From positions 806,001 to 870,000 of the forward strand of contig NZ_FTMB01000001.1 in the NCBI RefSeq assembly GCF_900155885.1: a stretch of DNA of 64,000 bases, given 5' to 3'. Of this stretch, positions 55,948 through 64,000 are shown one piece after another; positions within the stretch are counted from its first letter, which is position 1; each line of letters starts with the position of its first letter. The position numbers were made by a program, and so were the translations under genes. The notes beneath the pieces are model-generated. The model saw nothing but the letters and a program-made list of their open reading frames with translations, made no database searches and was not told the DNA's origin. The DNA comes from Rhizobium sp. RU20A. Its GTDB lineage: Bacteria > Pseudomonadota > Alphaproteobacteria > Rhizobiales > Rhizobiaceae.

Positions 55948-56877
55948 ATGAGCAGACCCTTCTCGCCCCTCCTGCCGATGAGCTATTCCGACGAGGTGGC
56001 CGCCGCAAAGGCAAACGGCCAACCGATCGTGGCGCTCGAATCGACCATCATCACCCACGGCATGCCCTTCCCCGGCAATCTGGAGATGGCCCGCAGCGTC
56101 GAGGCGATCATCCGCGATGGCGGCGCCGTGCCCGCCACCATCGCGGTCATTGACGGCGTGCTGCATATCGGCCTGTCGCCTGAAATGCTGGAAGCACTCG
56201 CAAAAACCGAAGGCGCGATGAAGCTCTCGCGCGCCGATCTCGCCTTCGCCATTGCCGAGGGCCGCACCGGCGCGACCACCGTGGCCGCCACCATGATTGC
56301 CGCGGCGCGCGCCGATATCCGCGTCTTCGCCACCGGCGGCATTGGCGGCGTGCATCGCGGCGCGGAGGAGAGCTTCGACATTTCCGCCGACCTCGACGAA
56401 CTCTCCCGCACCGGCGTCATCGTCGTGTGCGCCGGCGCCAAGGCGATCCTCGACGTGCCGAAGACGCTCGAAGTGCTGGAAACGCGCGGCGTGCCCGTCG
56501 TCACCTATGGCGCCAGTGAATTCCCGGCCTTCTGGTCGCGCCAGTCGGGCCTCAAATCGCCGCTCACCCTCGATAGCGCCGCGGCGATCGCCAACTTCCA
56601 GGCGATGCGCGACCTGCTCGGCGTCGATGGCGGCATGCTGATTGCCAATCCCGTGCCGGAAGCAAGCGAGATCGACCGCGAGGAGATGGAAATCTACATC
56701 CGCACCGCGCTCGCCGATGCCGAGGACGAGGGCGTCGCCGGCAAGGCCGTGACACCCTATCTCCTCGCCCGCATCTTCGAACTGACGGAGGGGCGCAGCC
56801 TGAAGACCAATATTGCGCTGGTGGAAAACAATGCCCGGCTCGCCGCCGGCATTGCCGTCGCCCTGAACGCGAGCTGA
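55948..56877 (+). CDS. psuG: pseudouridine-5'-phosphate glycosidase
   Basis: 309 residues, a single-domain Mn-dependent enzyme that splits the C-C bond of pseudouridine 5'-phosphate to uracil and ribose 5-phosphate. Family motifs seen are VALESTIITHGMPFPGNLEMA, GRTGATTVAATM, FATGGIGGVHRGAE and YGASEFPAFWSRQSGL. The upstream psuK completes the pathway for salvage of modified nucleosides from RNA breakdown. CAGGAA precedes the ATG. Confidence 0.96.
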   Translation: MSRPFSPLLPMSYSDEVAAAKANGQPIVALESTIITHGMPFPGNLEMARSVEAIIRDGGAVPATIAVIDGVLHIGLSPEMLEALAKTEGAMKLSRADLAFAIAEGRTGATTVAATMIAAARADIRVFATGGIGGVHRGAEESFDISADLDELSRTGVIVVCAGAKAILDVPKTLEVLETRGVPVVTYGASEFPAFWSRQSGLKSPLTLDSAAAIANFQAMRDLLGVDGGMLIANPVPEASEIDREEMEIYIRTALADAEDEGVAGKAVTPYLLARIFELTEGRSLKTNIALVENNARLAAGIAVALNAS

Positions 56878-56924
56878 TCGCGCCCGCCTCTCTTTCGTGA
56901 CCCTCGCCTCTCTTTCGAACCGAT

Positions 56925-56956
56925 GAACGGCCGCGTCCGCAAGGGCGCGGCCGTTC
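56925..56956 (+). terminator. hairpin after psuG
   Basis: GAACGGCCGCG - 10 bases - CGCGGCCGTTC, a perfect 11-bp stem 47 bp past the psuG stop, with TCTCGTCT after it. Confidence 0.65.
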
Positions 56957-56997
56957 TCGTCTGGCGTGGTCCAATGCGCCCATGCCCGACGGTCGAT

Positions 56998-57019
56998 CAT
57001 ATTAAGAAAATTTAATATG
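56998..57019. promoter_or_regulatory. AT-rich inverted repeat upstream of the RND efflux genes
   Basis: CATATTAA-GAAAAT-TTAATATG, perfect 8-bp arms in otherwise GC-rich DNA, 139 bp before the adaptor gene. The form is that of a TetR- or MarR-type operator, but no regulator gene is adjacent in the window. Confidence 0.5.
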
Positions 57020-57158
57020 CGGAGAGGCTTACCGCACCTGCGAGCGGGCCTATAACTCGCAGCATCGCCAGTCTGCACCCGCCGTCGCTCGCTTCCCTTG
57101 CCGCCGCCCGCAACGACCCGTGCCGCTGTTCGCGATCCCCGCCCTGAAAGGACCGCAT

Positions 57159-58421
57159 GTGAAAACGTCCCGGATCCGCACCGCAAGCTTCGCGCTTCTC
57201 GTCATCGTCGCTGGCACCGGCACCGCCGCCTATGTCTGGCGCGGAAGCCCGCCTCTCACCCTGTCCGCCGCCTTCGAGGGCGCGCCCGCCCCTCAGACCA
57301 CGCCGGACGGGTCCGCTGACACCCAGTCCCGCCACGGCCACGACAGGACGGGCGGCCATCAGGGCGCCGGCGGCTCGCAGGGCGGCCCGGTCGCCGTCAC
57401 CACTGCGATTGCCAGAGCCGGTGTGTTGCCGCTCGATATTCCCGCCACCGGCTTTGCCGTGGCCGACCAGACCACCATGCTGACGGCAGCCGTGCAGGGC
57501 ATCGTCACCGCCATACATGCAACGGATGGCCAGACCGTGAAGGCCGGCGATCTCATCGCGACGCTCGATGACCGCACCGCCCGCGCCGCCGTCGCCAAGG
57601 ACGATGCCATGATCCTGCGCGACGGGGCGACCCTTGCGGAAGCCGAGACGGCGCTGCGCCGGGCGCAGGATCTGCTGGCCACCAATGCCGGCTCGCAGCA
57701 GACGGTCGATCAGGCCAAGGCTGCGCGCGACACCGCCGCTGCCACGGTTGAAGCCGACAAGGCGACCCGCGCCGCCGACGCGGTTCTGCTTGAACACACC
57801 GAGATCCGCGCCCCCTTCGATGGCCGTCTGGGCGAAATCGAGGTCAGTCTCGGCGCCAATCTCGCCTTCGGCGCGCCGGTCGCGCGCCTCGTCAAGTTCG
57901 ATCCCGTCTACGTCGATGTGCATCTGGAACAGGCCCTGCTGCCGCGCCTGCGCGCCGCGCTGGCAAAGGGCCCGGTGGCGGTGACGACGGTGCCGGACGA
58001 AAAAAGCGAAACGCCGGTCGAGGGTACCCTGTCCTTCTTCGACAACAGCGTCGATCCGGCCTCTGCCACGATCCTCGTCAAGGCCCGTTTCGACAATCCC
58101 GATGGCCGGCTCTGGCCCGGCCAGGCCGTCAATCTGATCGTGCATGTGAAGACGGATGAGGAGCGCATCATCGTGCCCACCGTCGCGGTCTCTCCGGGCC
58201 AGCAGGGCTCCGTCGCCTATGTCGTCAGGGACGGCAAGGCGAGCCTTGCCAATGTCACCGTCGATCGCGTCGCCGGAGACCTCACCGCCGTTTCCGTAGG
58301 CCTTGCTGCTGGCGACCACGTGGTCGTCGAGGGTCAGGCGCAGCTCTTCGACGGACGGGCCGTGAAGGAAACGCCGGCAGCGCCGGCCAGCGGGTCCACC
58401 GCTGCGGAGCAGACGCCATGA
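57159..58421 (+). CDS. RND efflux periplasmic adaptor subunit
   Basis: 420 residues, HlyD/AcrA-type membrane fusion protein. An N-terminal anchor helix (ASFALLVIVAGTGTAAYVW) is followed by a His- and Gly-rich linker (SRHGHDRTGGHQGAGGSQGG), then the lipoyl half-motifs (GIVTAIHATDGQTVKAGDLIATLDD and EIRAPFDGRLGEIEVSLG) around a coiled-coil hairpin, and beta-barrel and membrane-proximal domains. The GTG at 57159 with AAAGGA upstream is preferred to the GTG at 57120. It overlaps the pump gene by four bases. Confidence 0.93.
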   Translation: MKTSRIRTASFALLVIVAGTGTAAYVWRGSPPLTLSAAFEGAPAPQTTPDGSADTQSRHGHDRTGGHQGAGGSQGGPVAVTTAIARAGVLPLDIPATGFAVADQTTMLTAAVQGIVTAIHATDGQTVKAGDLIATLDDRTARAAVAKDDAMILRDGATLAEAETALRRAQDLLATNAGSQQTVDQAKAARDTAAATVEADKATRAADAVLLEHTEIRAPFDGRLGEIEVSLGANLAFGAPVARLVKFDPVYVDVHLEQALLPRLRAALAKGPVAVTTVPDEKSETPVEGTLSFFDNSVDPASATILVKARFDNPDGRLWPGQAVNLIVHVKTDEERIIVPTVAVSPGQQGSVAYVVRDGKASLANVTVDRVAGDLTAVSVGLAAGDHVVVEGQAQLFDGRAVKETPAAPASGSTAAEQTP

Positions 58422-61400
58422 TCCCCCGTTTCTGCATCGAGCGGCCCGTCGCCACCACGCTTCTCGCCATCGGCGTCATGCTGGCCGGCCTTGCCGCCTA
58501 CCGCCTCCTGCCCGTCGCCGCCCTGCCCCAGGTGGATTTCCCCACCATCAGCGTCTCCGCCTCGCTGACCGGCGCCTCGCCACAGACCATGGCGACCTCG
58601 GTCGCCACGCCGCTCATCAAGCAGTTCCAGACCATTCCCGGCGTCAGCGAGATCAGCGCCACCAATTCGCTCGGCAATTCCAGCATCGTGCTGCAGTTCG
58701 ATCTCAACCGCAGCATCGATGCCGCCGCGGCGGACGTGCAGGCCGCCATTTCCTATGCGAACCGCCAGTTGCCGGCCAACATGACGACGCCGCCGAGCTA
58801 CCGCAAGACGAACCCTGCCGATGCGCCGGTCATGCTGCTTGCCGTGCGCTCCGACGTGCTTCCGGGCAGCAAGCTCGACGACATCGCCGAGAACGTCATC
58901 TCCCCGGCCCTGTCCACCCTGCCGGGCGTTGCCGAAGTGCAGGTTTACGGCGCCCAGACCTATGCGGTGCGCGTCGAGGTCGATCCGGACAAGCTTCTGA
59001 GCCGCGGCATCAGCATCACCGCCATCGACAAGGCGATCGCCGCCGCCAACAACCAGTTGCCGGTCGGCACCATCGACACGCCGCAGCAGAGCATGACCAT
59101 CACCACCAATTCGCAGCTCACCAATGCAGATGCCTTTCGTTCCCTGGTGATTGCAGCGCCGAACGGCGCCCCGGTGCATCTCGGCGATGTCGCGACAGTC
59201 TCCGACAGCGTCGCCAACGACAAGACCGGCAGCTGGTATGACGGCAAGCGCGCCATCCTGCTCGCCATCCAGCGCCAGCCGGGCGCCAACACGGTCGCGG
59301 TCGTCGATGCGATCAGGGCCAAGCTCCCCGCCCTGCACGCCGTCATGCCGGCCTCGGTGGAAACCTTCGTGATGAATGACAGCTCGCAGCCGATCCGCGA
59401 CTCCATTGCGGATGTGAAGGTGACGCTGCTGCTCACCATCGGCCTCGTCATTCTCGTCATCTACCTCTTCACCGGCCACCTCGGCGCCACCATCATTCCC
59501 GGCCTAGCCGTGCCGCTCTCCCTCGTCGCGACTTTCGCCGTGATGTACGGGCTGGGCTACAGCATCGACAACATCTCCCTGCTCGGCCTCACACTCGCCG
59601 TCGGCCTTGTTGTGGACGATGCCATCGTCATGCTGGAGAATATCCTTCGCCATGTGGAAGCCGGCATGCCGGTGCGCGAGGCGGCCATCCTCGGCGCCTC
59701 CGAGGTCAGCACCACCATCGTCTCCATGTCGGTATCGCTGGTCGCGGTCTTCCTGCCGATCCTGTTGATGGGCGGCGTCATCGGCCGCGTCTTCAACGAG
59801 TTCGGCATGGTCGTCACCATCGCCATCCTTGCCTCGGCCGTGGTGTCGCTGACGGTGACGCCGATGCTCGGCGCGCGGCTTTCCGGCGGCCACTCACGCC
59901 CGCCCCTCCTCATCCGCCTTTTCGATGCCGGCTTCGCCGCAACGACACGCGCCTATGGGCGCGCTGTCGGCTGGTGCCTCCGCCACCGCCTCGTCATTCT
60001 CGGCCTGTTCTTCGCCTCGCTCGCTGCCACCGTCACGCTCTTTCTGACGCTGCCGACGAGCTTCTTCCCGACCGAGGATATCGGCCGCCTCACCATCTCC
60101 ACCCGCGCCCGGCAGGACATTTCCTACGCCGCCATGTTGGCCTTGCAGAACCAGGCGGCCGATCTCGTGCGTCAGAACCCGGCCGTCGCCCATGTCGTTT
60201 CGATTGCCGGCGGCAGCGCCCGCAGCCCCGTCAACAACGGCACCCTCTTCGTGGAGTTGAAGCCGAAGGCGCAGCGCCCGCCGCTCGATCAGACGCTTGG
60301 CGAGTTGCGCCGCACCGTCGCCTCCGTCCCGGGCCTCCAGGGCTTCGTCACCCCGCAGCAGAACCTGCGCTTCGGCGGCCGCCAGAGCGCCAGCCAGTAC
60401 CAGCTCGTCATCCAGGGGCTGGATGCGACGACAACGAATCTCTGGGCCGGCAATATCCTCGCCGCCATGCGCCGCGACGGGCATTTCACCGACCTCGTCT
60501 CCGACGCCCAGAACAATGCCCTTCAGGCCGACATCGCCATCGACCACGAGAAGATGGCCGCCTATGGCATCGGTGCGGATGTGCTGCGCACCACACTGAT
60601 GCAGGCTTTTGGCTCGAATGCGCCGACCCAGATCCAGTCGACCGGGGACAGCTACAATGTCATCGTCGAATATGACCGCTCCAAACCCTGGGACGATACG
60701 GCGCTGGCCTCGATCCGCGTGCCCTCCACGTCAGGCGCGCTGGTGCCGCTGTCGAGCTTTGCGAGCGTGAACCGCACCACGGGGCCCGTCACCATCAACC
60801 AGACCGGCCAGCTCGTCTCGACCACGGTCTCCTTCAACCTGCCGCAGGGCGTTTCGCTCGGGGATGCCACCAAGGCGGTCGACCAGATCAAGCGCGACAT
60901 TGGCGTGCCCGCCGATGTGTTCACCTCCTATGGCGGTTCGGCGCAGATCTTCCAGCAGTCGCAGGGCTCGATGCCCGTGCTGATCCTCGCCGCGGTCCTG
61001 ACCATCTATGTGGTGCTCGGCGTGCTCTACGAGAGCTACATCCACCCGATCACCATTCTCTCCGGCCTGCCCTCCGCCGCGCTGGGAGCCCTGCTGGCGC
61101 TGAAAATTATGGGCTTCGACCTCTCCATCATCGCCATGATCGGCCTCCTGATGCTGATCGGCATCGTCAAGAAGAACGCCATCATGATGATCGACGTCGC
61201 GCTGGAGACGCTGAGAGCCGGCACCGGTGCGACGCCCGGCGAAGCGATCCACGAGGCCTGCCTCCGGCGCTTCCGGCCGATCATGATGACGACCTTCTGC
61301 GCCCTTCTCGGCGCCGTCCCGATCGCGCTCGGCACCGGCACCAGCTCCGAACTGCGCCAACCCCTCGGCATCGCCATCGTCGGCGGCCTCCTGGTCTCGC

Positions 61401-61504
61401 AAGCCCTCACCCTCTTCATCACCCCGGTCATCTTCGTGGAAATGGACCGTCTGTCGAAGCTGCCGGGCCGGCTCCTGAGACGGCGAGCGAAGGTGGCGGC
61501 GTGA
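58418..61504 (+). CDS. RND efflux pump permease (MdtB/MdtC-like)
   Basis: 1028 residues, a proton-driven inner-membrane transporter of the HAE1 type. The N-terminus MIPRFCIERPVATTLLAIGV is followed by a large periplasmic loop, helices 2-6, a second loop and helices 8-12. The proton-relay aspartate pair lies in LAVGLVVDDAIVMLENI near residue 400. The GIVKKNAIMMID and RFRPIMMTTFCALLGAVPIALG repeats in the C-terminal half are typical. No outer-membrane channel gene follows, so a TolC-like protein encoded elsewhere must complete the pump. Confidence 0.95.
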   Translation: MIPRFCIERPVATTLLAIGVMLAGLAAYRLLPVAALPQVDFPTISVSASLTGASPQTMATSVATPLIKQFQTIPGVSEISATNSLGNSSIVLQFDLNRSIDAAAADVQAAISYANRQLPANMTTPPSYRKTNPADAPVMLLAVRSDVLPGSKLDDIAENVISPALSTLPGVAEVQVYGAQTYAVRVEVDPDKLLSRGISITAIDKAIAAANNQLPVGTIDTPQQSMTITTNSQLTNADAFRSLVIAAPNGAPVHLGDVATVSDSVANDKTGSWYDGKRAILLAIQRQPGANTVAVVDAIRAKLPALHAVMPASVETFVMNDSSQPIRDSIADVKVTLLLTIGLVILVIYLFTGHLGATIIPGLAVPLSLVATFAVMYGLGYSIDNISLLGLTLAVGLVVDDAIVMLENILRHVEAGMPVREAAILGASEVSTTIVSMSVSLVAVFLPILLMGGVIGRVFNEFGMVVTIAILASAVVSLTVTPMLGARLSGGHSRPPLLIRLFDAGFAATTRAYGRAVGWCLRHRLVILGLFFASLAATVTLFLTLPTSFFPTEDIGRLTISTRARQDISYAAMLALQNQAADLVRQNPAVAHVVSIAGGSARSPVNNGTLFVELKPKAQRPPLDQTLGELRRTVASVPGLQGFVTPQQNLRFGGRQSASQYQLVIQGLDATTTNLWAGNILAAMRRDGHFTDLVSDAQNNALQADIAIDHEKMAAYGIGADVLRTTLMQAFGSNAPTQIQSTGDSYNVIVEYDRSKPWDDTALASIRVPSTSGALVPLSSFASVNRTTGPVTINQTGQLVSTTVSFNLPQGVSLGDATKAVDQIKRDIGVPADVFTSYGGSAQIFQQSQGSMPVLILAAVLTIYVVLGVLYESYIHPITILSGLPSAALGALLALKIMGFDLSIIAMIGLLMLIGIVKKNAIMMIDVALETLRAGTGATPGEAIHEACLRRFRPIMMTTFCALLGAVPIALGTGTSSELRQPLGIAIVGGLLVSQALTLFITPVIFVEMDRLSKLPGRLLRRRAKVAA

Positions 61505-61607
61505 GGGCGGAGGAAAGATGCCGGGTGGTCGCCGATCAGGGGGCAGTCCGTGGTCTGCGCAAAAGTTCGGTAATGGCCCCGGTGGGGCACAGCGACCATC
61601 CCGCCTT

Positions 61608-61640
61608 CCGTCATCCTCGGGTCAAGCCCGAGGATGACGG
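61608..61640. repeat. short REP-like palindrome
   Basis: CCGTCATCCTCGGG-TCAAG-CCCGAGGATGACGG, a perfect 14-bp stem. It shares the CGTCAT...ATGACGG ends of copies A-D but has a different core. It lies in the 298-bp gap between the RND pump and cckA, in which I see no gene. Confidence 0.8.
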
Positions 61641-61802
61641 AGACTGGGTTTACCGGACATCCCCGCCAAAGACGCAGCCTCCGCCCTCTCACCATCCTCA
61701 TGGTGGTGCAAGCCTGCGCACGATCTCCGCCCTGTGCACAACGCCGCCATCCCGGCCCATGCCCCTCGAACCGGCGGCACCGCATCACCCCGGCCGGCCC
61801 CG

Positions 61803-64000
61803 TCAGCTGTCCAGCATCTCCCGGACCGCCACGGCGAGTTGCTTCAGCGAGAAGGGCTTCGGCAGGAAGCCGAATTTGGCGTCGGAGGGCAGGTTGCGGG
61901 CAAAGGCGTCTTCGGCATAGCCGGACACGAAGATGAATTTCAGCTCCGGATAGGACTTGCGCAATTCCCGCAGCAGCGTCGGCCCGTCCATCTCCGGCAT
62001 GACGACGTCGGAGACGACGATATCGACGGCCCCGTCGAGCTCTTCCATGATCTGCAGCGCCTCGACGCCCGACCCCGCCTCGTGCACGGTGTAGCCGCGC
62101 TTTTCGAGAATGCGTTTGCCGCCGCGGCGCACCGCTTCCTCGTCCTCGACGAGAAGCACGACGGCCGAGCCGCCGGTCAGGTCCGTCGGCTCGACATCGG
62201 ACGCCGCGTCGCCCTGGGCGAGCGTCTTGCCGCCAGCGGCCGTTTCGCCAGCGTCCGGATCCAGGGGCGCCGCCGCGCTCCCCTCGATGACAACAGGCGC
62301 CGGCACGGCGATCTCGATATGGCGCGGCAACAGGATGTGGAAGGTCGTGCCCTTGCCGACTTCGCTCTCGGCATAGATATAACCGCCGGACTGCTTGACG
62401 ATGCCGTAGACCATGGACAGGCCAAGGCCCGTGCCCTTGCCGACCTCCTTGGTGGTAAAGAAGGGCTCGAAGATCTTGTCGAGAATGTCGGGGGGAATGC
62501 CGGTGCCCTCGTCCGCGACCTCGACGACCACGAAGTCCTCGGCCGGCAGTTCCGTGCGGTTCATCGCCGCCGCCTCGGCCGCCGCCAGATTGCGGGTGCG
62601 GATCGTCAGTGTGCCGCCGTTCGGCATGGCATCGCGCGCATTGACGGCAAGGTTCAGCAGCACCTGCTCGAACTGGCCGAGATCGGTGCGCACGGGCCAG
62701 AGATCGCGGCCGTAATCGACGTCGATCTTCACATGCGTGCCCGTCATGCGGTCGACCAGCATGCGCATGTCGCCGATGACATCGGTGAGGTTCAGCACGG
62801 TCGGCCGCATGGTCTGCTTGCGCGAGAAGGCAAGCAGTTGGCGCACCAGCGCCGCCGCGCGATTGGCGTTGCGCTTGATTTCCATCAGATCCGCAAAGCT
62901 CGGATCGGAGGAGCGCGCCGACAGCAGCAGATGGTCTGCCGACAGCAGGATCGCGGTGAGAACGTTGTTGAAGTCATGGGCGATGCCGCCGGCGAGCGTG
63001 CCGACCGCGTTCATCTTCTGGGTCTGCGCCATCTGCGTCTCGAGCGCCTTCTGCTCGGTCGTCTCGACGGCGTAGACGATGGCCGCCTCTTCCGGTGCCT
63101 CGTCGGTATGGTCGATCACCGCATGCACGTAGAAGCGGAAATGCCGCGCCTCGTCCTTCGGATGACGGCTGTCGATCGGCGGAATATCGCCCTGCAGGTC
63201 CTTGGCGGCGGCCAGCGCCTCCCCGAGCTTTGCCCGCTCGTTTTCGTGCACCACAAGGGCCAGCTTCGCCCCGTTATCCATGTCGTCGCGCGAAACAGCG
63301 CTGGAGAACATCTTCAGGAACGGCGCATTGGTGCGCAGGATGCGCCCATCGCCGTCGATCGAAGCGATCGCCATCGGCGTGTTGTTGAAGAAGCGCGTGA
63401 AGCGCATCGCCGCCGCCGAACCCGGCTGGTCGCTCTCGTCGTCGGAGCGACGGTTGAGAACGATGGTGCGGCTTTCGCCCGGCGCGCCGTCGCGGGTCGA
63501 GGACACGCTGTGCAGGAGCCGTGCCGGCAGGCTCTGGCCGTTTACCCGGCGAAGATCGAGGTCGAGAACCTTGGTCTTCTTCAGCCCCGGCTCGGCCTGC
63601 ACCGATTGCACCAGCGTCAGCCCCTCGCCGGCAAGCAGATCGGCCATGGACAGGCTGCCCGGCTGGAACTTGGTGAGGTCGATGCCGAGCCAGTCGGCGA
63701 GCGTCGCATTGATGTAGAAGATCTCGCCCTTGCGCCCGGCCGAAAAGAAACCGGCGGGGGCATGGTCGAGATAGTCGATGGCGTTCTGCAATTCCTTGAA
63801 GAACCGCTCCTGTTCGTCGCGCGAGGAGGTGATGTCGGCGATCTGCCACAGGTGCAGCGGCTGCTTGTCGCCGTCCTGCAGCGGCAGGACGCTCGCCTTC
63901 AGCTGGAACCAGTGGGCGCCGGAACTGGCGCTGGCACCGGGCGCCAGCGGCCGCAGCAGCCGGAACTCCTCACTGCCCTTGCGACCCTCGCGCAAGCCGT
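61803..64000 (-). CDS. cckA: cell-cycle hybrid histidine kinase CckA (N-terminus outside window)
   Basis: At least 732 residues; the frame is open to the last base, so the N-terminal (membrane) part lies beyond the window. Visible order: PAS-like segments ([57 protein letters not shown]), the HisKA phosphoacceptor in [16 protein letters not shown], the HATPase boxes ([43 protein letters not shown]) and a receiver domain with its Asp in [11 protein letters not shown]. CckA phosphorylates CtrA and CpdR through ChpT. HDFNN is the hallmark of the CckA family. Confidence 0.96.
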   Translation of the reverse strand, partial: GLREGRKGSEEFRLLRPLAPGASASSGAHWFQLKASVLPLQDGDKQPLHLWQIADITSSRDEQERFFKELQNAIDYLDHAPAGFFSAGRKGEIFYINATLADWLGIDLTKFQPGSLSMADLLAGEGLTLVQSVQAEPGLKKTKVLDLDLRRVNGQSLPARLLHSVSSTRDGAPGESRTIVLNRRSDDESDQPGSAAAMRFTRFFNNTPMAIASIDGDGRILRTNAPFLKMFSSAVSRDDMDNGAKLALVVHENERAKLGEALAAAKDLQGDIPPIDSRHPKDEARHFRFYVHAVIDHTDEAPEEAAIVYAVETTEQKALETQMAQTQKMNAVGTLAGGIAHDFNNVLTAILLSADHLLLSARSSDPSFADLMEIKRNANRAAALVRQLLAFSRKQTMRPTVLNLTDVIGDMRMLVDRMTGTHVKIDVDYGRDLWPVRTDLGQFEQVLLNLAVNARDAMPNGGTLTIRTRNLAAAEAAAMNRTELPAEDFVVVEVADEGTGIPPDILDKIFEPFFTTKEVGKGTGLGLSMVYGIVKQSGGYIYAESEVGKGTTFHILLPRHIEIAVPAPVVIEGSAAAPLDPDAGETAAGGKTLAQGDAASDVEPTDLTGGSAVVLLVEDEEAVRRGGKRILEKRGYTVHEAGSGVEALQIMEELDGAVDIVVSDVVMPEMDGPTLLRELRKSYPELKFIFVSGYAEDAFARNLPSDAKFGFLPKPFSLKQLAVAVREMLDS

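Overview
The window is GC-rich and densely coded, and it reads as chromosome of a Rhizobiales alphaproteobacterium, most likely Rhizobiaceae (Rhizobium, Ensifer or Shinella-like). The grounds are a CckA-type hybrid kinase, LexA with GAAC-N7-GAAC boxes, a bacterial transglutaminase-like cysteine peptidase, DUF1489, a PAS_5 protein, YidD, and palindromic intergenic repeats of the kind common in this order. I count about 59 protein genes (two cut by the window edges), three tRNA genes (Leu-TAA, Cys-GCA, Asn-GTT), and many hairpins. I see no rRNA, prophage, intact insertion sequence or CRISPR array.

Layout. 1-12 kb: methyltransferase (cut), acyltransferase, thrS, a HigBA-type toxin-antitoxin pair with a perfect operator, a membrane diguanylate cyclase, HlyU, ilvA, trkH, a CinA-like protein and wrbA. 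12-17 kb: tRNA-Leu, lexA, tRNA-Cys, a gene-poor 870-bp stretch, a TPR protein with a 70-residue protein behind it, tRNA-Asn. 17-25 kb: a stress cluster of photolyase, FAD oxidoreductase, DUF1365, cyclopropane-synthase-like methyltransferase, MFS carrier, SDR and a ChrR-like protein. 25-34 kb: cysK, alaX, sseA, GNAT, a GIY-YIG gene among palindromic repeats, ald with its Lrp regulator, yidD, an IscU-like scaffold, folE, hisI. 34-42 kb: patatin, CBS protein, rhomboid, PAS, double PilZ, cysteine peptidase, D,D-carboxypeptidase with SPOR. 42-50 kb: nested palindromes, DUF1489, sdaA, a 33-residue membrane protein, DUF599, DUF1624, an ICMT-like methyltransferase, MerR regulator, mgtE and a degenerate peptide deformylase. 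50-64 kb: alaS, recA, psuK-psuG, an RND efflux pair and cckA (cut).

The most interesting unit is 17-25 kb. Three promoter-like sites with the exact form TGATCC-N18-TA precede the photolyase operon, the SDR gene and the chrR-like gene. This matches the RpoE-ChrR singlet-oxygen sigma-factor promoter known from Rhodobacter, and a fourth match lies upstream of folE, which may supply the folate antenna of the photolyase. The cluster therefore looks like a light and singlet-oxygen response that repairs DNA and remodels membrane lipids. No sigma factor lies next to the ChrR-like gene. That protein has lost three of the four zinc ligands of the classical anti-sigma domain but keeps its cupin metal site.

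Other points worth attention: a peptide deformylase homologue with altered active-site residues, three nested inverted repeats at 42.2-42.5 kb, a perfect 16-bp-arm palindrome behind tRNA-Cys, a GIY-YIG nuclease gene flanked by REP-like repeats, and a 33-residue membrane protein with its own Shine-Dalgarno sequence and terminator.
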